Positions 53,129 through 61,963 of a stretch of DNA of 64,000 bases are shown in pieces. The number at the start of each line of letters is the position of its first letter. The stretch's first letter is position 1. Made by a program: the position numbers and the translations under genes. The stretch covers positions 1 to 64,000 of the forward strand of contig JBFGKE010000006.1 in NCBI GenBank assembly GCA_041576815.1, read 5' to 3'. The notes below the pieces were generated by a model. It worked only from the letters and a program-made list of their open reading frames with translations. It did no database searches and had not been told where the DNA came from. This stretch comes from SG8-38 sp041576815 (lineage in GTDB: Bacteria; Myxococcota_A; Polyangia; Polyangiales; Houyiibacteriaceae).

Positions 53129-56100
53129 TCAGCGACGCCTACGGACGAACCCGAGCGCCAGCGCCAGAAGAAGCAGCAGCCACGTCGATGCGCTCGGTGA
53201 GCTCGCAGGCCCGACCGCGCAGCCGCCGCTGCCCCCATCGGCGCCTGGGCCGTCGCCTGGAACGTTCGGGTCACCGGGGCCGCCCGGGCCGCTTGCGTCT
53301 CGCGCTTTGGAGACCCGAAGCGCCGGGTCGCCGAACAGGTGATAGATCGCCGGCATTTCGTCGCGCCGCGGATCGCCCTCTTCGATGATTTGGAAGGCCC
53401 CGAGGACGGCGTCCCCGAGACGCACGTCCTCCCGCTTGAGCAGGTGGTCGAACGCCTCTTCGGCGAGCTCCCTCGCCACGTCGTTGGTCGAAAGACCGCT
53501 CGGCCCCCAAACCGCGATCGCGCCATTTTCGTCGAGCACCAAAGTCTCCCCGAGCGAAAGCGTTCCTGGGACTTCGTAGCGGGACGTCGAGCAGGTCATC
53601 ATCATGTAGACCGGTGGCGCGCCCTTGAGTGAGAGCTCCCCGACGTCGTTGGATTGGAACAGCGTCTCGCCCTGACCCCAACGGTCGAGGCCGGCGTGGC
53701 CGATGTAGTGCACGAGGCGGGGCGACCGCTCGATACCCTCGAACATGGCGGAGCGAAACGCGGTGAGGGACATTTCCGAGCGATAGGCGCGCGTCAGCGA
53801 CCAGTCGTCGGCGAAGGGCTCTGCGATTCGATCGCTTGCCAGATCGAACTCGGCCCGCTCCTCTTTGTCATCGTCGTCGGCAATCATCAGAATCTCGTCG
53901 CTCAGATCGTCGAGACCGGCCTCGTAGGCGATGATTCGCCCGATGAGGGCGTCGAGCTGATCGACGGTGGTCACGGGGAGACGCCCGATCGCGATCTCGG
54001 GCACGTTGTTTATCCCCTCCAAGTCGCCGAACCGGTTGTCTGCGGAGTAGAGCCCGCCGTGGGTGGGCACCATGGTCGGCGGAATCAGATTGCCGCCGGC
54101 CCCGAAGATATCGCGATGATCGAGCGACCCTTTGCCGACGAGCACGACATACCGCGGTGCCGCCGCCCAGCTCTCGTGCGCGTAGCGTAAGAAATCACCA
54201 ATCGCCTGCGGATCCGCCACGCCGTCGGAAAACTCGTCGAACACGTCTTGAAGCTCGACGAGCATCGACCGGAGGCCGTCGGCGCGCCGGTGATCGACCA
54301 GGGTGCGCGAAGACTCGTAGAGCGGGGCGGGTGCGATGACGAGATGGTCGGCACGGTTGGCGGCGCTGCGAAGCTCGGAGCCCAGGTCGCTCCAGATCGA
54401 GGTGGGAAACCTCACCGAGCCCTCCGAGGCCGCCAGGTAGCGTTCACCGAGACGGCCCTCGAAGGCCAGCTCGGAGCCGCCGGCGACCGCGCTTACCTCG
54501 AAGCCCTCGACGATGCGCGGCAGCTGCGGATTGGAGATGTCGAACAAGAGGGGATCGCTACCGAACTCACCCACGACGTCGAGGCGCGAGTCGGCCCCGG
54601 CGAACTCCAGCGACGGCAACGCCGTCTGATAGCTGCGCTCGATGACGACATCGGCGCTGTCGAGGAAGAACTCGCTGTCCTCCGAGCCACGGGCAACGAT
54701 TCGGAGGGAGTTCAGCCCGTCGAACAACGTCGAGGCTGGAACCGACCACTCGACGATGTGGCGCGCTTCGCCGAAGAACGTCGTCGTCCCGACCACCGAT
54801 CCATTGAGCTCGACCTCCGCCTCGTGCCAGACGTCGGTGGCGCCCTTGAGCTCGACGCGCAGAGCCGAATCCGACCCGTCCCGAACGACGCCCTCGAGCT
54901 CGATTTCCACTTCGGCCGCGGTGGGCAAAGAAGGCGACGCGGAAGCGAGCGCCCAGAACCAGTAGTCCGCCCTGCCGTCTTCAGCGATGACCGCAGCCGG
55001 GATTCGATCTTCCTCGACGTGCACGGTCGTGACGAAACCATCCGCGGTGCCGGTGCTGACGGGCGGCCGTGAAAGCGCCGTCATTCGAATGCCGGACGTC
55101 GGGCTGAGGTGGTAGAGCCGCTCGCGGCTGAAGAGGCTCTGCTGGGCAAAGCCGACGAAACGAAGCGCGCCACCGTCCGGCGAGACGGCCCATGCGACCG
55201 GCACGCCGCCCTCGGTCAACTCGAACGCGCCGTCTTGGAGGCGCTGGTGGACCGCCTCGTCGGAGAGCCCGAGTCGGGCCGCGATCTCACCGCTCGACAC
55301 TTGGTAGACGCCCGTCGTCTCGACGCCGAAATAGATACCGGACGCCTCGCCCGGACGTTGGCGCTCCCCGGTGATCGACTTGGCGGTCGCCAACGGCGCG
55401 CCGAGCGCATGCGCCTCGCGCGCGAACGAGGCGTGCGGCTCGAGCAGCGTGCTCGATTCGACGCTCGCGGTCACCTCGTACGGCCCGTGATCGGCGCGTG
55501 CGCCACCTCGGCCGACCTCGACGAGCAAGTAGCGCTCGGCCACCTCGGGCTCTACGCCGGCTAAGCGGAGATCGTAGACAGCCCCCTGTCCGGCGCCGAA
55601 CACTGCCGGCAGCACCCCGTCGTGGGCGGGCACCCAGTCACCCTCGACCTCGCGGTAGACGTAAAACCCGAGCGTCGAAGACTCCGAGCTGGTCACCCAT
55701 CGCAGGACGACAGAGCCGTCGTCGACTATCGCGCCGAACGAATCGACGATTGCGCGGCTGGAGAGCTCGCAGTTGACCGTGACCGACGCTTGGAGGCAGT
55801 TGTCGATGCCGAAGCTGCCGTCGGCCGAATCGAATGCACCGGGGCCGCCCCAAAGCGTGTCGTTGCCAGCCCCGCCGTTGAGGGTGTCGTTGCCCTCGTT
55901 GCCGAAGAGCTGATCGACACCGGCGTCCCCGTTGATCGTATCGTCTCCCGTGCCGCCGAAGAGCTCGTCGGGGTCGGCCCCTCCAAAAATGGTGTCCGAC
56001 CCGGATCCACCGTTGATTATGTCGAAGCCGCCGCTCCCGCTGAGCAAAGCGTCGTTGCCACCTTCGCCGTTGATGGTGTCGTCGCCCAAATTGCCGAGGA

Positions 56101-57031
56101 GCGTGTCGGAGCCGTCGCCGCCGTTGAGGATGTCGTTCCCGGTGCCCCCATTGGCGAAGTCGTCGCCGAGGCCGCCGCTGATGGTGTCGTTGTTATTGTT
56201 GCCGAAGAGGTTGTCGTTGCCGTCGCCGCCGTCGATGATGTCGTCGCCGTCGCCACCGTTGATCGTGTCGGCGTCGCCGTCGCCGTTGAGGATGTCGTTG
56301 CCGGCAAGGCCCGAGATGTTGTCGAGGCCGTCGCCGCCGTTGATGGTGTCGTTTCCGCTCCGGCCGTTGAGAACGTCGTCGCCGGGCCCGCCATTGATGG
56401 TGTCGTCACCGCTGCCGCCCTGGATGTTGTCTGCGTCATCGCCGCCGTTGAGGATGTCGTTGCCCCCATCGCCGAAGATCTGATCGGCACCGGCCTCCCC
56501 GTTGATCGTATCGTTCGAGCCGCCCCCGTTGAGGATGTCGTCGCCATCCCCGCCGAAGATCTGATCGTCCTGGCCCCCGCCGTTGATCGTATCGATACCA
56601 CCTTGACCGAAGATGGTGTCGAACCCGCCTTCGCCATTCAAAGTGTCGTTGTCGGCGCCGCCATCGATGGTGTCGTCTCCGAGCCCGCCGCTGATGTTGT
56701 CAGCGCCTGCCTCGCCGAAGAGCGTGTCGTTGTTCTGGCCCCCGACCAGCGTGTCGTCGCCGGTGCCTCCGCAGATGTAGTCGTTACCATTGAGGCCGTC
56801 GATGTTGTCGTCGCCGCCGAGTCCGAAGATGCAGTCGTTGCCCGCCGTACCCGTGATCGTTTCAGACGTCGCGTCGCCGATGATCACGTTCGTCGTGCCG
56901 GCCGGGCAGTCGTCCGGGATGCCGTTCATGTCGCCGTCGACCGTGCTGCACTGCGCGCGCGCAGAGGCGCCGCCCAACGTCAGCCCAAAGGCGAAAGCCA
57001 CACAAGCCACCAATCCCCGCCGCATAGTCAT
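53129..57031 (-). CDS. Secreted protease: RTX repeats plus gingipain (C25) domain and MYXO-CTERM anchor
   Basis: A 1300-residue protein from ATG 57031 (GGGG 5 nt upstream; ATG 57025 also possible; the open frame to 57163 lacks a signal). A signal peptide ends near GASARAQ. Residues about 30-410 hold roughly forty GGxGxDxhx nonapeptides (GGAGNDTLWGG, GGNDILNGGDD), the RTX calcium beta-roll. A fibronectin-like stretch and other beta domains follow. Residues about 895-1245 match peptidase C25: HYIGHAGLDRWG (His near 1111) and YMMMTCSTSRYEVPGTLSLGE (Cys near 1146), with VDHRRADGLR at its start. The end is SGGCAVGPASSPSA, a Leu-rich helix and FVRRRR, a classic MYXO-CTERM signal. It is probably a calcium-stabilised surface cysteine protease. 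RTX and C25 on one chain is unusual. Confidence 0.88.
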   Translation of the reverse strand: MTMRRGLVACVAFAFGLTLGGASARAQCSTVDGDMNGIPDDCPAGTTNVIIGDATSETITGTAGNDCIFGLGGDDNIDGLNGNDYICGGTGDDTLVGGQNNDTLFGEAGADNISGGLGDDTIDGGADNDTLNGEGGFDTIFGQGGIDTINGGGQDDQIFGGDGDDILNGGGSNDTINGEAGADQIFGDGGNDILNGGDDADNIQGGSGDDTINGGPGDDVLNGRSGNDTINGGDGLDNISGLAGNDILNGDGDADTINGGDGDDIIDGGDGNDNLFGNNNNDTISGGLGDDFANGGTGNDILNGGDGSDTLLGNLGDDTINGEGGNDALLSGSGGFDIINGGSGSDTIFGGADPDELFGGTGDDTINGDAGVDQLFGNEGNDTLNGGAGNDTLWGGPGAFDSADGSFGIDNCLQASVTVNCELSSRAIVDSFGAIVDDGSVVLRWVTSSESSTLGFYVYREVEGDWVPAHDGVLPAVFGAGQGAVYDLRLAGVEPEVAERYLLVEVGRGGARADHGPYEVTASVESSTLLEPHASFAREAHALGAPLATAKSITGERQRPGEASGIYFGVETTGVYQVSSGEIAARLGLSDEAVHQRLQDGAFELTEGGVPVAWAVSPDGGALRFVGFAQQSLFSRERLYHLSPTSGIRMTALSRPPVSTGTADGFVTTVHVEEDRIPAAVIAEDGRADYWFWALASASPSLPTAAEVEIELEGVVRDGSDSALRVELKGATDVWHEAEVELNGSVVGTTTFFGEARHIVEWSVPASTLFDGLNSLRIVARGSEDSEFFLDSADVVIERSYQTALPSLEFAGADSRLDVVGEFGSDPLLFDISNPQLPRIVEGFEVSAVAGGSELAFEGRLGERYLAASEGSVRFPTSIWSDLGSELRSAANRADHLVIAPAPLYESSRTLVDHRRADGLRSMLVELQDVFDEFSDGVADPQAIGDFLRYAHESWAAAPRYVVLVGKGSLDHRDIFGAGGNLIPPTMVPTHGGLYSADNRFGDLEGINNVPEIAIGRLPVTTVDQLDALIGRIIAYEAGLDDLSDEILMIADDDDKEERAEFDLASDRIAEPFADDWSLTRAYRSEMSLTAFRSAMFEGIERSPRLVHYIGHAGLDRWGQGETLFQSNDVGELSLKGAPPVYMMMTCSTSRYEVPGTLSLGETLVLDENGAIAVWGPSGLSTNDVARELAEEAFDHLLKREDVRLGDAVLGAFQIIEEGDPRRDEMPAIYHLFGDPALRVSKARDASGPGGPGDPNVPGDGPGADGGSGGCAVGPASSPSASTWLLLLLALALGFVRRRR

Positions 57032-57148
57032 CTTTCCCCGGGCCCCAGCCAGAGTTGGTTTTTCATGAAAGGCGGGCGATTGCAAGGATTTCGCGCGGAG
57101 CCCCGCTCTGCGTGCGTTCCGGCAGCGTTCGGCATATACCGGGCGAAC

Positions 57149-57162
57149 TGAAACATGTTTCA
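57149..57162. promoter_or_regulatory. 14-bp perfect palindrome, operator candidate
   Basis: TGAAACATGTTTCA lies in the 145-bp divergent gap between the C25 protease gene and the GMC oxidoreductase gene, 15 bp upstream of the latter's GTG. Perfect 14-bp symmetry of this kind is typical of TetR- or LysR-type binding sites. No regulator gene adjoins. TATACC/CATATA at about 57133-57140 may be a -10 box for either direction. Confidence 0.5.
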
Positions 57163-57176
57163 CTCTGGAGCGGGCC

Positions 57177-58799
57177 GTGGCTGAGGTGGACTACGTGGTG
57201 ATCGGGGCGGGCTCGGCCGGGGCGATCGTGGCGAGCCGTCTGGCCGAGGATCCGGGCGTCACCGTCTTGCTCCTCGAGGCCGGCGGGAGCGACCGGACGA
57301 CCCTGGTTCGCAAGCCCGGCATGATCAGCCTCGTCCAGCAGGTGAAGCCGCTCAAGAGACGGTTCGATTGGGGCTTCGCGACGGTGCCACAGGCCCACAT
57401 GAATCAGCGGCGCATCCCGTACACGCGGGGCAAAGTGGTTGGAGGGTCGAGCGCGATCAACGGCATGCTCTACCTGCGCGGCAACCAAGCCAACTATGAC
57501 GGCTGGGCCGCCGCCGGCTGCACCGGTTGGAGCTTCGAAGACGTGCTTCCGTTCTTCAAGAAGCTCGAAGACCACGAAGACGGAGCGACCGACTACCACG
57601 GGGCGGGCGGTCCGATCCGGGTGTCGCGCCATCCGGCCGATCAGATCAGCCCCGTCTCCAATGCATTCCTCCAGGCGGCGTCCGAGGTATGCGGCATTCC
57701 GATCGCCGACGACTTCAACGGGGAGAACCAGCACTGCGCGAGCCACTACCAGATGTCCTGCCGGAACGGCGTGCGTAGCAGCACCGCGGAGGGTTACATC
57801 CAGCCGAGCCTCGGACGTCCCAACTTCGAGGTGCGCATGCACGCGCTCGTACACCGCGTCTCGATCGAGAACGGCCGGGCGGTCGGGGTCGAATACGAGC
57901 TGCCCTCGGGCAACGAGGTGGTTCGCGCCAACCGCGAGGTGATCGTGTCGGCAGGCGCGGTCGGCTCCCCGCAGGTCTTGATGCTCTCGGGGATCGGCCC
58001 GGCAGACCACCTGCGCGAACACGGGATCGAAGTCCAGCTCGACCTCCCCGGGGTCGGCAAGAACCTCCACGATCACCTGTTCGTTCCGCTCACGTTCCGG
58101 TCCCCGACGAGCCTTCATCGGGGCACGGCAGCCCATTTTTTCGGGGGGATGATGAAGGAATATCTCGCCGGCAACGGCTGGTTCGGCCGCACGGTGTTCG
58201 AGGCTGGCGCCTTCATCAAGAGCCGCGAGGACGTGCCGATTCCAGACCTGCAGATCCACACGCTGCCCTGGGGCTACCCGACTCCGAATCAAGACGGACC
58301 GAAGCGTCCGGACATCGACAAGGGTCATTGCCTCACGGTCATGCCGACGCTGATCTATCCCAAGAGCCGCGGTGAGATACGGCTCGCGTCAAGCGCACCC
58401 GGCGCCGCCCCGCGGATCGACCCGCGCTTTCTCGAGGATCCCGACGACCTGCAGGTGCTCATCGTTGGGATTCGCAAATGTCGCGACATCTGCGCGCACC
58501 CGACGATGAAGGATCACCTTCGCGAAGAACTGACGCCGGGCGCGGAGCGAACGAGCAACGCCGAGCTGATCGAAGAGATCCGGCTACGCGCGAGCACGGT
58601 TTATCACCCGGTGGGCTCTTGCAAGATGGGCGTCGACGCCCTTGCCGTGGTCGACCCCTCGCTCCGGGTACGCGGCATCGAAGGCCTACGCGTGGCGGAT
58701 GCGTCGATCATGCCGACGGTCACGGGCGGCAACACCAACGCGCCGAGCATGATGATCGGCGAGCGCGCAGCTGCGCTGATTCAGCGCGGTGACGGCTAG
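57177..58799 (+). CDS. GMC family FAD-dependent oxidoreductase
   Basis: A 540-residue protein starting GTG 57177 with GGAG 6 nt upstream. The N-terminus holds the FAD dinucleotide fold VDYVVIGAGSAGAIVASRLAED and LLLEAGGSD, then GKVVGGSSAINGMLYLRGNQANYDGW (GMC signature 1) and GAVGSPQVLMLSGIGPADHL (signature 2). The catalytic His lies in YHPVGSCKMG (about 476) and the second catalytic residue in TGGNTNAPSMMIGERAA. It resembles choline or alcohol dehydrogenases, about 540-560 residues long. There is no signal peptide, so it is cytoplasmic. The substrate is unknown. Its stop codon overlaps the stop of the small convergent gene at 58796. Confidence 0.93.
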   Translation: MAEVDYVVIGAGSAGAIVASRLAEDPGVTVLLLEAGGSDRTTLVRKPGMISLVQQVKPLKRRFDWGFATVPQAHMNQRRIPYTRGKVVGGSSAINGMLYLRGNQANYDGWAAAGCTGWSFEDVLPFFKKLEDHEDGATDYHGAGGPIRVSRHPADQISPVSNAFLQAASEVCGIPIADDFNGENQHCASHYQMSCRNGVRSSTAEGYIQPSLGRPNFEVRMHALVHRVSIENGRAVGVEYELPSGNEVVRANREVIVSAGAVGSPQVLMLSGIGPADHLREHGIEVQLDLPGVGKNLHDHLFVPLTFRSPTSLHRGTAAHFFGGMMKEYLAGNGWFGRTVFEAGAFIKSREDVPIPDLQIHTLPWGYPTPNQDGPKRPDIDKGHCLTVMPTLIYPKSRGEIRLASSAPGAAPRIDPRFLEDPDDLQVLIVGIRKCRDICAHPTMKDHLREELTPGAERTSNAELIEEIRLRASTVYHPVGSCKMGVDALAVVDPSLRVRGIEGLRVADASIMPTVTGGNTNAPSMMIGERAAALIQRGDG

Positions 58800-58972
58800 G
58801 CGGCCTGAGGCGGCCAGGGCCGTCGGATTTTCTCGGCCACCTTCGCAGCGGTTTCTTCGTCGATCGGCTGCGACGGATCGGCGCCGAGCTGCTTGAGAAT
58901 CACTTTGCAGTGAGCCGGGTTCCAGTTGAGGAGCTTGCAAAGCTCTTTGAGGTCGTACGTCTCGGTGACCAT
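58796..58972 (-). CDS. Small protein with IF2_N-like helical module
   Basis: A 58-residue frame with ATG 58972 and a strong Shine-Dalgarno (AAGGAAG, 7 nt upstream). The protein reads YDLKELCKLLNWNPAHCKVILKQLGAD, then IDEETAAKVAEKIRRPWPP. This helix-turn-helix spacing, a L-x-E-L-x-K-L-L start and a second helix ending ILKQLG, resembles the small N-terminal module of translation initiation factor 2, though the fold call is a weak inference. It has its own near-consensus promoter, so it is very likely a real gene rather than an artefact. It shares 3 bp of stop codon overlap with the GMC gene. Confidence 0.75.
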   Translation of the reverse strand: MVTETYDLKELCKLLNWNPAHCKVILKQLGADPSQPIDEETAAKVAEKIRRPWPPQAA

Positions 58973-58998
58973 CGTGCGCTTCCTTTACTAACCGTAAA

Positions 58999-59027
58999 TT
59001 TATAGCGCATGCTCGGCCTCGATCCAA
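58999..59027 (-). promoter_or_regulatory. Promoter of the 58-residue gene
   Basis: On the minus strand TTGGAT (59022-59027) and TATAAA (58999-59004) are exactly 17 bp apart, 27 bp upstream of the start codon at 58972. It is one of the best promoter matches in the window. The region is AT-rich, in contrast with the surrounding GC-rich sequence. Confidence 0.65.
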
Positions 59028-59030
59028 GAT

Positions 59031-59387
59031 TTATTTTCCATTTAGTAAATAAGCGGCTGCTCCCAGCAAGCCCAGCAGTATCAAAGTCATGACGAGCCAA
59101 CCCGGGCCTCGTAGCCCCGGGCGGGGTCCCCGATCCGGAGGCGGGGCAATCGGCGGCCCCTCGACGGGCTGCGCGGCGAGAAACTCCTCGATGAGCTGCC
59201 TGGCGCGGGCGACCTGATCGACTTCGACGCGAATCTCGGTGCCGTGCCGCAGCCGGTCGGTGATGCCGGGATATGCCGTATCTCGGTGATTGACCAGCAC
59301 CGCGGCGATGCCCTCGGATTCGAGCGCCTCTTGGAGAGCCAGCGCCTGCACCTCGTCGTCGGTCTCGTAAACGTTCCGCGTTTCCAT
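59031..59387 (-). CDS. DUF2007 domain protein with C-terminal membrane anchor
   Basis: A 118-residue protein. The chosen start is ATG 59387. Residues about 1-75 are a DUF2007 (putative signal-transducing) domain: NVYETDDEVQALALQEALESEGIAAVLVNHRDTAYP and EIRVEVDQVARARQLIEEFLA. A Pro/Gly/Arg-rich linker leads to a single transmembrane helix (GWLVMTLILLGLLGAAAYLL). The domain resembles PII-like ferredoxin folds, but its ligand is unknown. It starts 4 bp after the M48 protease stop, so the LemA, M48 and DUF2007 genes form one operon. A weak Shine-Dalgarno supports coupling. Confidence 0.82.
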   Translation of the reverse strand: METRNVYETDDEVQALALQEALESEGIAAVLVNHRDTAYPGITDRLRHGTEIRVEVDQVARARQLIEEFLAAQPVEGPPIAPPPDRGPRPGLRGPGWLVMTLILLGLLGAAAYLLNGK

Positions 59388-59391
59388 GTTG

Positions 59392-61344
59392 TTACCGCGA
59401 TTGCACAAAAGGCGGCACGGGACAATCGAGCGCATCTCCGATCGCACGAAGCAGCTCGGCTTCGCGGTCGGTGACCGTGTCGTCCGCCATCACGGTGGCC
59501 GCGGACGCGAGCATCAGGTCCCGCTTCAGGGCGGGCTTCGCCGCATCGTAGCGGTTGAGCGCACGGTCGACCGCGGCAAGGGTACATTCGCTCGCCGGCA
59601 GAATGGAGGCTTCGGGCCCCTTGAGCTGAAGGGTTTGGGCGCCATGCCGAAACGCTCGCTCGGCTTCCGTTTCGTCACGACTCCCGGCCCGGGCCAACGT
59701 TGCAATCAATACGCGCGCATCGCGAACGAGCTCGCGGAGGCTGCGATGTCGGGTCGGCGTCGGCCCGAGACCCTCGAAGTGTCGGGCCAGGTGGCGCTGA
59801 ATCATGCGACTGAGCGTGTACTCGAAGAGGTCGATTCGGCGGTCGCTCGCCATCAGCGCGTCGACCACACGGCGAAATCGCTGGTACTCGTCGAACGAAA
59901 GCCCGCGGAGCGTGGGGAGCGCCATGTCGACCAACGCAATCTTCTCTGCGGACGACCGATCGCCCGCCTCCGAATGGAAACGAAGCGTGAGGTCGGCGGT
60001 TTGCGTGTCGGTCATGTCGGCGACGCTCATCAGCTCGGTCCCCGCGAGGACTCGGTCCTGCGCGAGCAACAGGCCGAAGATCATCGCCTGCGCCATTGGC
60101 GCTTGATGCACGGCGCTGACCCACGACTCGGGTAGCCCAGCGTGCAGGGCACGGGCGAACGACACCTGCTCCGGGCGCGGGCTGCCGATGTGCTGAATCG
60201 CCTGGCTGACGGCTTCTTCGGTTGGCGCCTCGGCAAAAGCGCGCGCCGCGTCCAGGGGTGCGTCGGGCGGCGTGCTCCACCCCTCGGAGATTTGGGGCAT
60301 CGCGACCTCGGGGAACTCGCCGTCCCACTGCGGCTCCAGCTTGAGGATGCGTTCATCGAGCGGCGGGTGCGTACGAAAGAGACTCGCGAAGAGTCGGAAC
60401 CGGCGGATTGCATTGGAGAAGAAGATGTGGCTCGCCTCGTCGGCGTTCGGGGTGTCGAGATGCGAGCCCGGCGCAACGCCACCGATCTTCTTGAGCGCAC
60501 CCACCAACCCCTCGGTGTCGCGGGTGAACTGAACGGCGGACGCGTCGGCGAGAAGCTCCCGCTGCCGCGAGATCGCGCTTTGGATCATCCGGCCGAAGAA
60601 CACGCCGATCGAGCCGATCGCGATCAGCCCGATACCGATCACGGCAATCCCACCGCCTTCTTTCTTCTCGCTGTACATCGCGCCGCGCACCAGAAACCGC
60701 CCGATGAGCGCAAGGAGAAAGATGCCGTGCAGGAGCCCGATTGCGCGGATGTTGATGCGTGAATCCCCGTTCAAGATGTGACTGACCTCGTGCGCCATCA
60801 CGCCCTGAAGCTCGTCGCGCCGGAGGAGCTGAAGCGTGCCTTGGGTGACTCCGACGACGGCGTCGCTCGTCGTCTTTCCCGCTGCAAATGCATTGATGCC
60901 GGGCTCGCGGTCGAGGACATAGACCTCCGGCGCGGGGATGCCGGACGCGATCGCCATCTCTTCGACCACGTTCAGGAGCCTGCGCTCCTCGAGCTTGGTC
61001 GAATCCGGGTCGACGCGGCGGCCGCCGAGGCCGAGCGCCACGGCCGATCCCCCATCCCGAAGCCGCGCGATTTTGTAGAGCGAGCCCAGGCCGACGACGA
61101 GCCCGGTGCTGAGCAACGAAAAGAGAAATACCGTCGGGTTCCAAAGCGAGTATCCGCGGTTTTGGACCCCCTCGTAGTCGCCGGTGATGTAGGCGACCCC
61201 GGCACCATCACCGACGACCGCGGTGTAGACGAGCATCGAAAGAACGTAGATCGCGGAGACGATGCCGATGACGGCGATCGTGAAGAGGAGCACCAGCCGC
61301 AGAGTGCGCTTTTTCGCAAGCGCCTGCTCCTCGAAGAAGTCCAT
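59392..61344 (-). CDS. M48 family membrane metallopeptidase (HtpX-like) with C-terminal TerB-like domain
   Basis: The chosen start is ATG 61344 (650 residues), because the lemA stop lies 2 bp upstream; the frame is open beyond it. Transmembrane segments lie near 15-42 (LVLLFTIAVIGIVSAIYVLSMLVY), 75-92, 198-215 and 235-260. The zinc motif is AHEVSHILNGD (HEVSH near 185-189), and the third ligand is in ELLADASAVQF. After the protease core the C-terminus is soluble, and its last 60 residues (LKRDLMLASAATVMADDTVTDREAELLRAIGDAL) look like a TerB metal-binding fold. It probably degrades misfolded membrane proteins. LemA and M48 proteases often occur side by side. Confidence 0.9.
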   Translation of the reverse strand: MDFFEEQALAKKRTLRLVLLFTIAVIGIVSAIYVLSMLVYTAVVGDGAGVAYITGDYEGVQNRGYSLWNPTVFLFSLLSTGLVVGLGSLYKIARLRDGGSAVALGLGGRRVDPDSTKLEERRLLNVVEEMAIASGIPAPEVYVLDREPGINAFAAGKTTSDAVVGVTQGTLQLLRRDELQGVMAHEVSHILNGDSRINIRAIGLLHGIFLLALIGRFLVRGAMYSEKKEGGGIAVIGIGLIAIGSIGVFFGRMIQSAISRQRELLADASAVQFTRDTEGLVGALKKIGGVAPGSHLDTPNADEASHIFFSNAIRRFRLFASLFRTHPPLDERILKLEPQWDGEFPEVAMPQISEGWSTPPDAPLDAARAFAEAPTEEAVSQAIQHIGSPRPEQVSFARALHAGLPESWVSAVHQAPMAQAMIFGLLLAQDRVLAGTELMSVADMTDTQTADLTLRFHSEAGDRSSAEKIALVDMALPTLRGLSFDEYQRFRRVVDALMASDRRIDLFEYTLSRMIQRHLARHFEGLGPTPTRHRSLRELVRDARVLIATLARAGSRDETEAERAFRHGAQTLQLKGPEASILPASECTLAAVDRALNRYDAAKPALKRDLMLASAATVMADDTVTDREAELLRAIGDALDCPVPPFVQSR

Positions 61345-61346
61345 CG

Positions 61347-61934
61347 CTAAAACTGTACTTTGACGGGCTCGCGCTCGGCTTCGACCTCGACCTCGAAGAG
61401 CTCGGCCTTCTCGAACCCAAACATGTTGGCGACGAAGTTCGAGGGAACCATCTCGCACTTGTTGTTGTAGCGCATGACGGCATCGTTGAATGCCTGCCGC
61501 GCAAATGCGATCTTGTTCTCGGTGGTCGAGAGCTCCTCCGAGAGCTGCATCATGTTCTGGTTCGCCTTGAGGTCGGGATAGGCCTCGGCGAGCGCGAAAA
61601 GGCGCCCGAGCATCCCGGTCAGCCCCGTTTCGGCTTTTGTGAGGCCCTGCATCGCCTCGGCGTTGCCAGGATCGGCCGCGGCCCTGGTGCGCGCGCCTTC
61701 CGCGGAGTTTCGCGCCGCGATGACGGCCTCGAGCGTTTCCCGCTCGTGGGACAAGTACGCCTTTGCCGTCTCGACGAGGTTGGGTATCAAATCGTGACGG
61801 CGCTTGAGCTGGACGTCGATTTGGGCGAACGCGTTCTTGAAGCGATTCCGCAGATCGACGAGGCCGTTGTACATCCCCACGAACCAGGCGACCAACACGA
61901 CCGCTACCACCAACAGACCGATCACCCATCCCAT
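61347..61934 (-). CDS. lemA: LemA family protein
   Basis: A 195-residue protein starting ATG 61934 with GGAGGGG 5 nt upstream. One N-terminal transmembrane helix (GWVIGLLVVAVVLVAWFVGM) is followed by the conserved LemA region: YNGLVDLRNRFKNAFAQIDVQLKRRHDLIPNLVETAKAYLSHERETLEAVIAAR, then an antiparallel coiled-coil bundle (LTGMLGRLFALAEAYPDLKANQNMMQL) and YNNKCEMVPSNFVANMFGF..ELFEVE near the end. LemA proteins sit in the membrane and are linked to M48 proteases; their exact job is unclear. The protease gene starts 2 bp downstream. Confidence 0.95.
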   Translation of the reverse strand: MGWVIGLLVVAVVLVAWFVGMYNGLVDLRNRFKNAFAQIDVQLKRRHDLIPNLVETAKAYLSHERETLEAVIAARNSAEGARTRAAADPGNAEAMQGLTKAETGLTGMLGRLFALAEAYPDLKANQNMMQLSEELSTTENKIAFARQAFNDAVMRYNNKCEMVPSNFVANMFGFEKAELFEVEVEAEREPVKVQF

Positions 61935-61963
61935 AGCACCCCTCCCCTGCAAAAGGCGCTTCC

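Noticed and set aside
55622..57151. Plus-strand frame of about 509 residues opposite the RTX repeats
   Set aside because: A Val/Ala/Asp shadow of the Gly-Asp repeats with no recognisable domain; the minus-strand frame has signal peptide, RTX, C25 and anchor.
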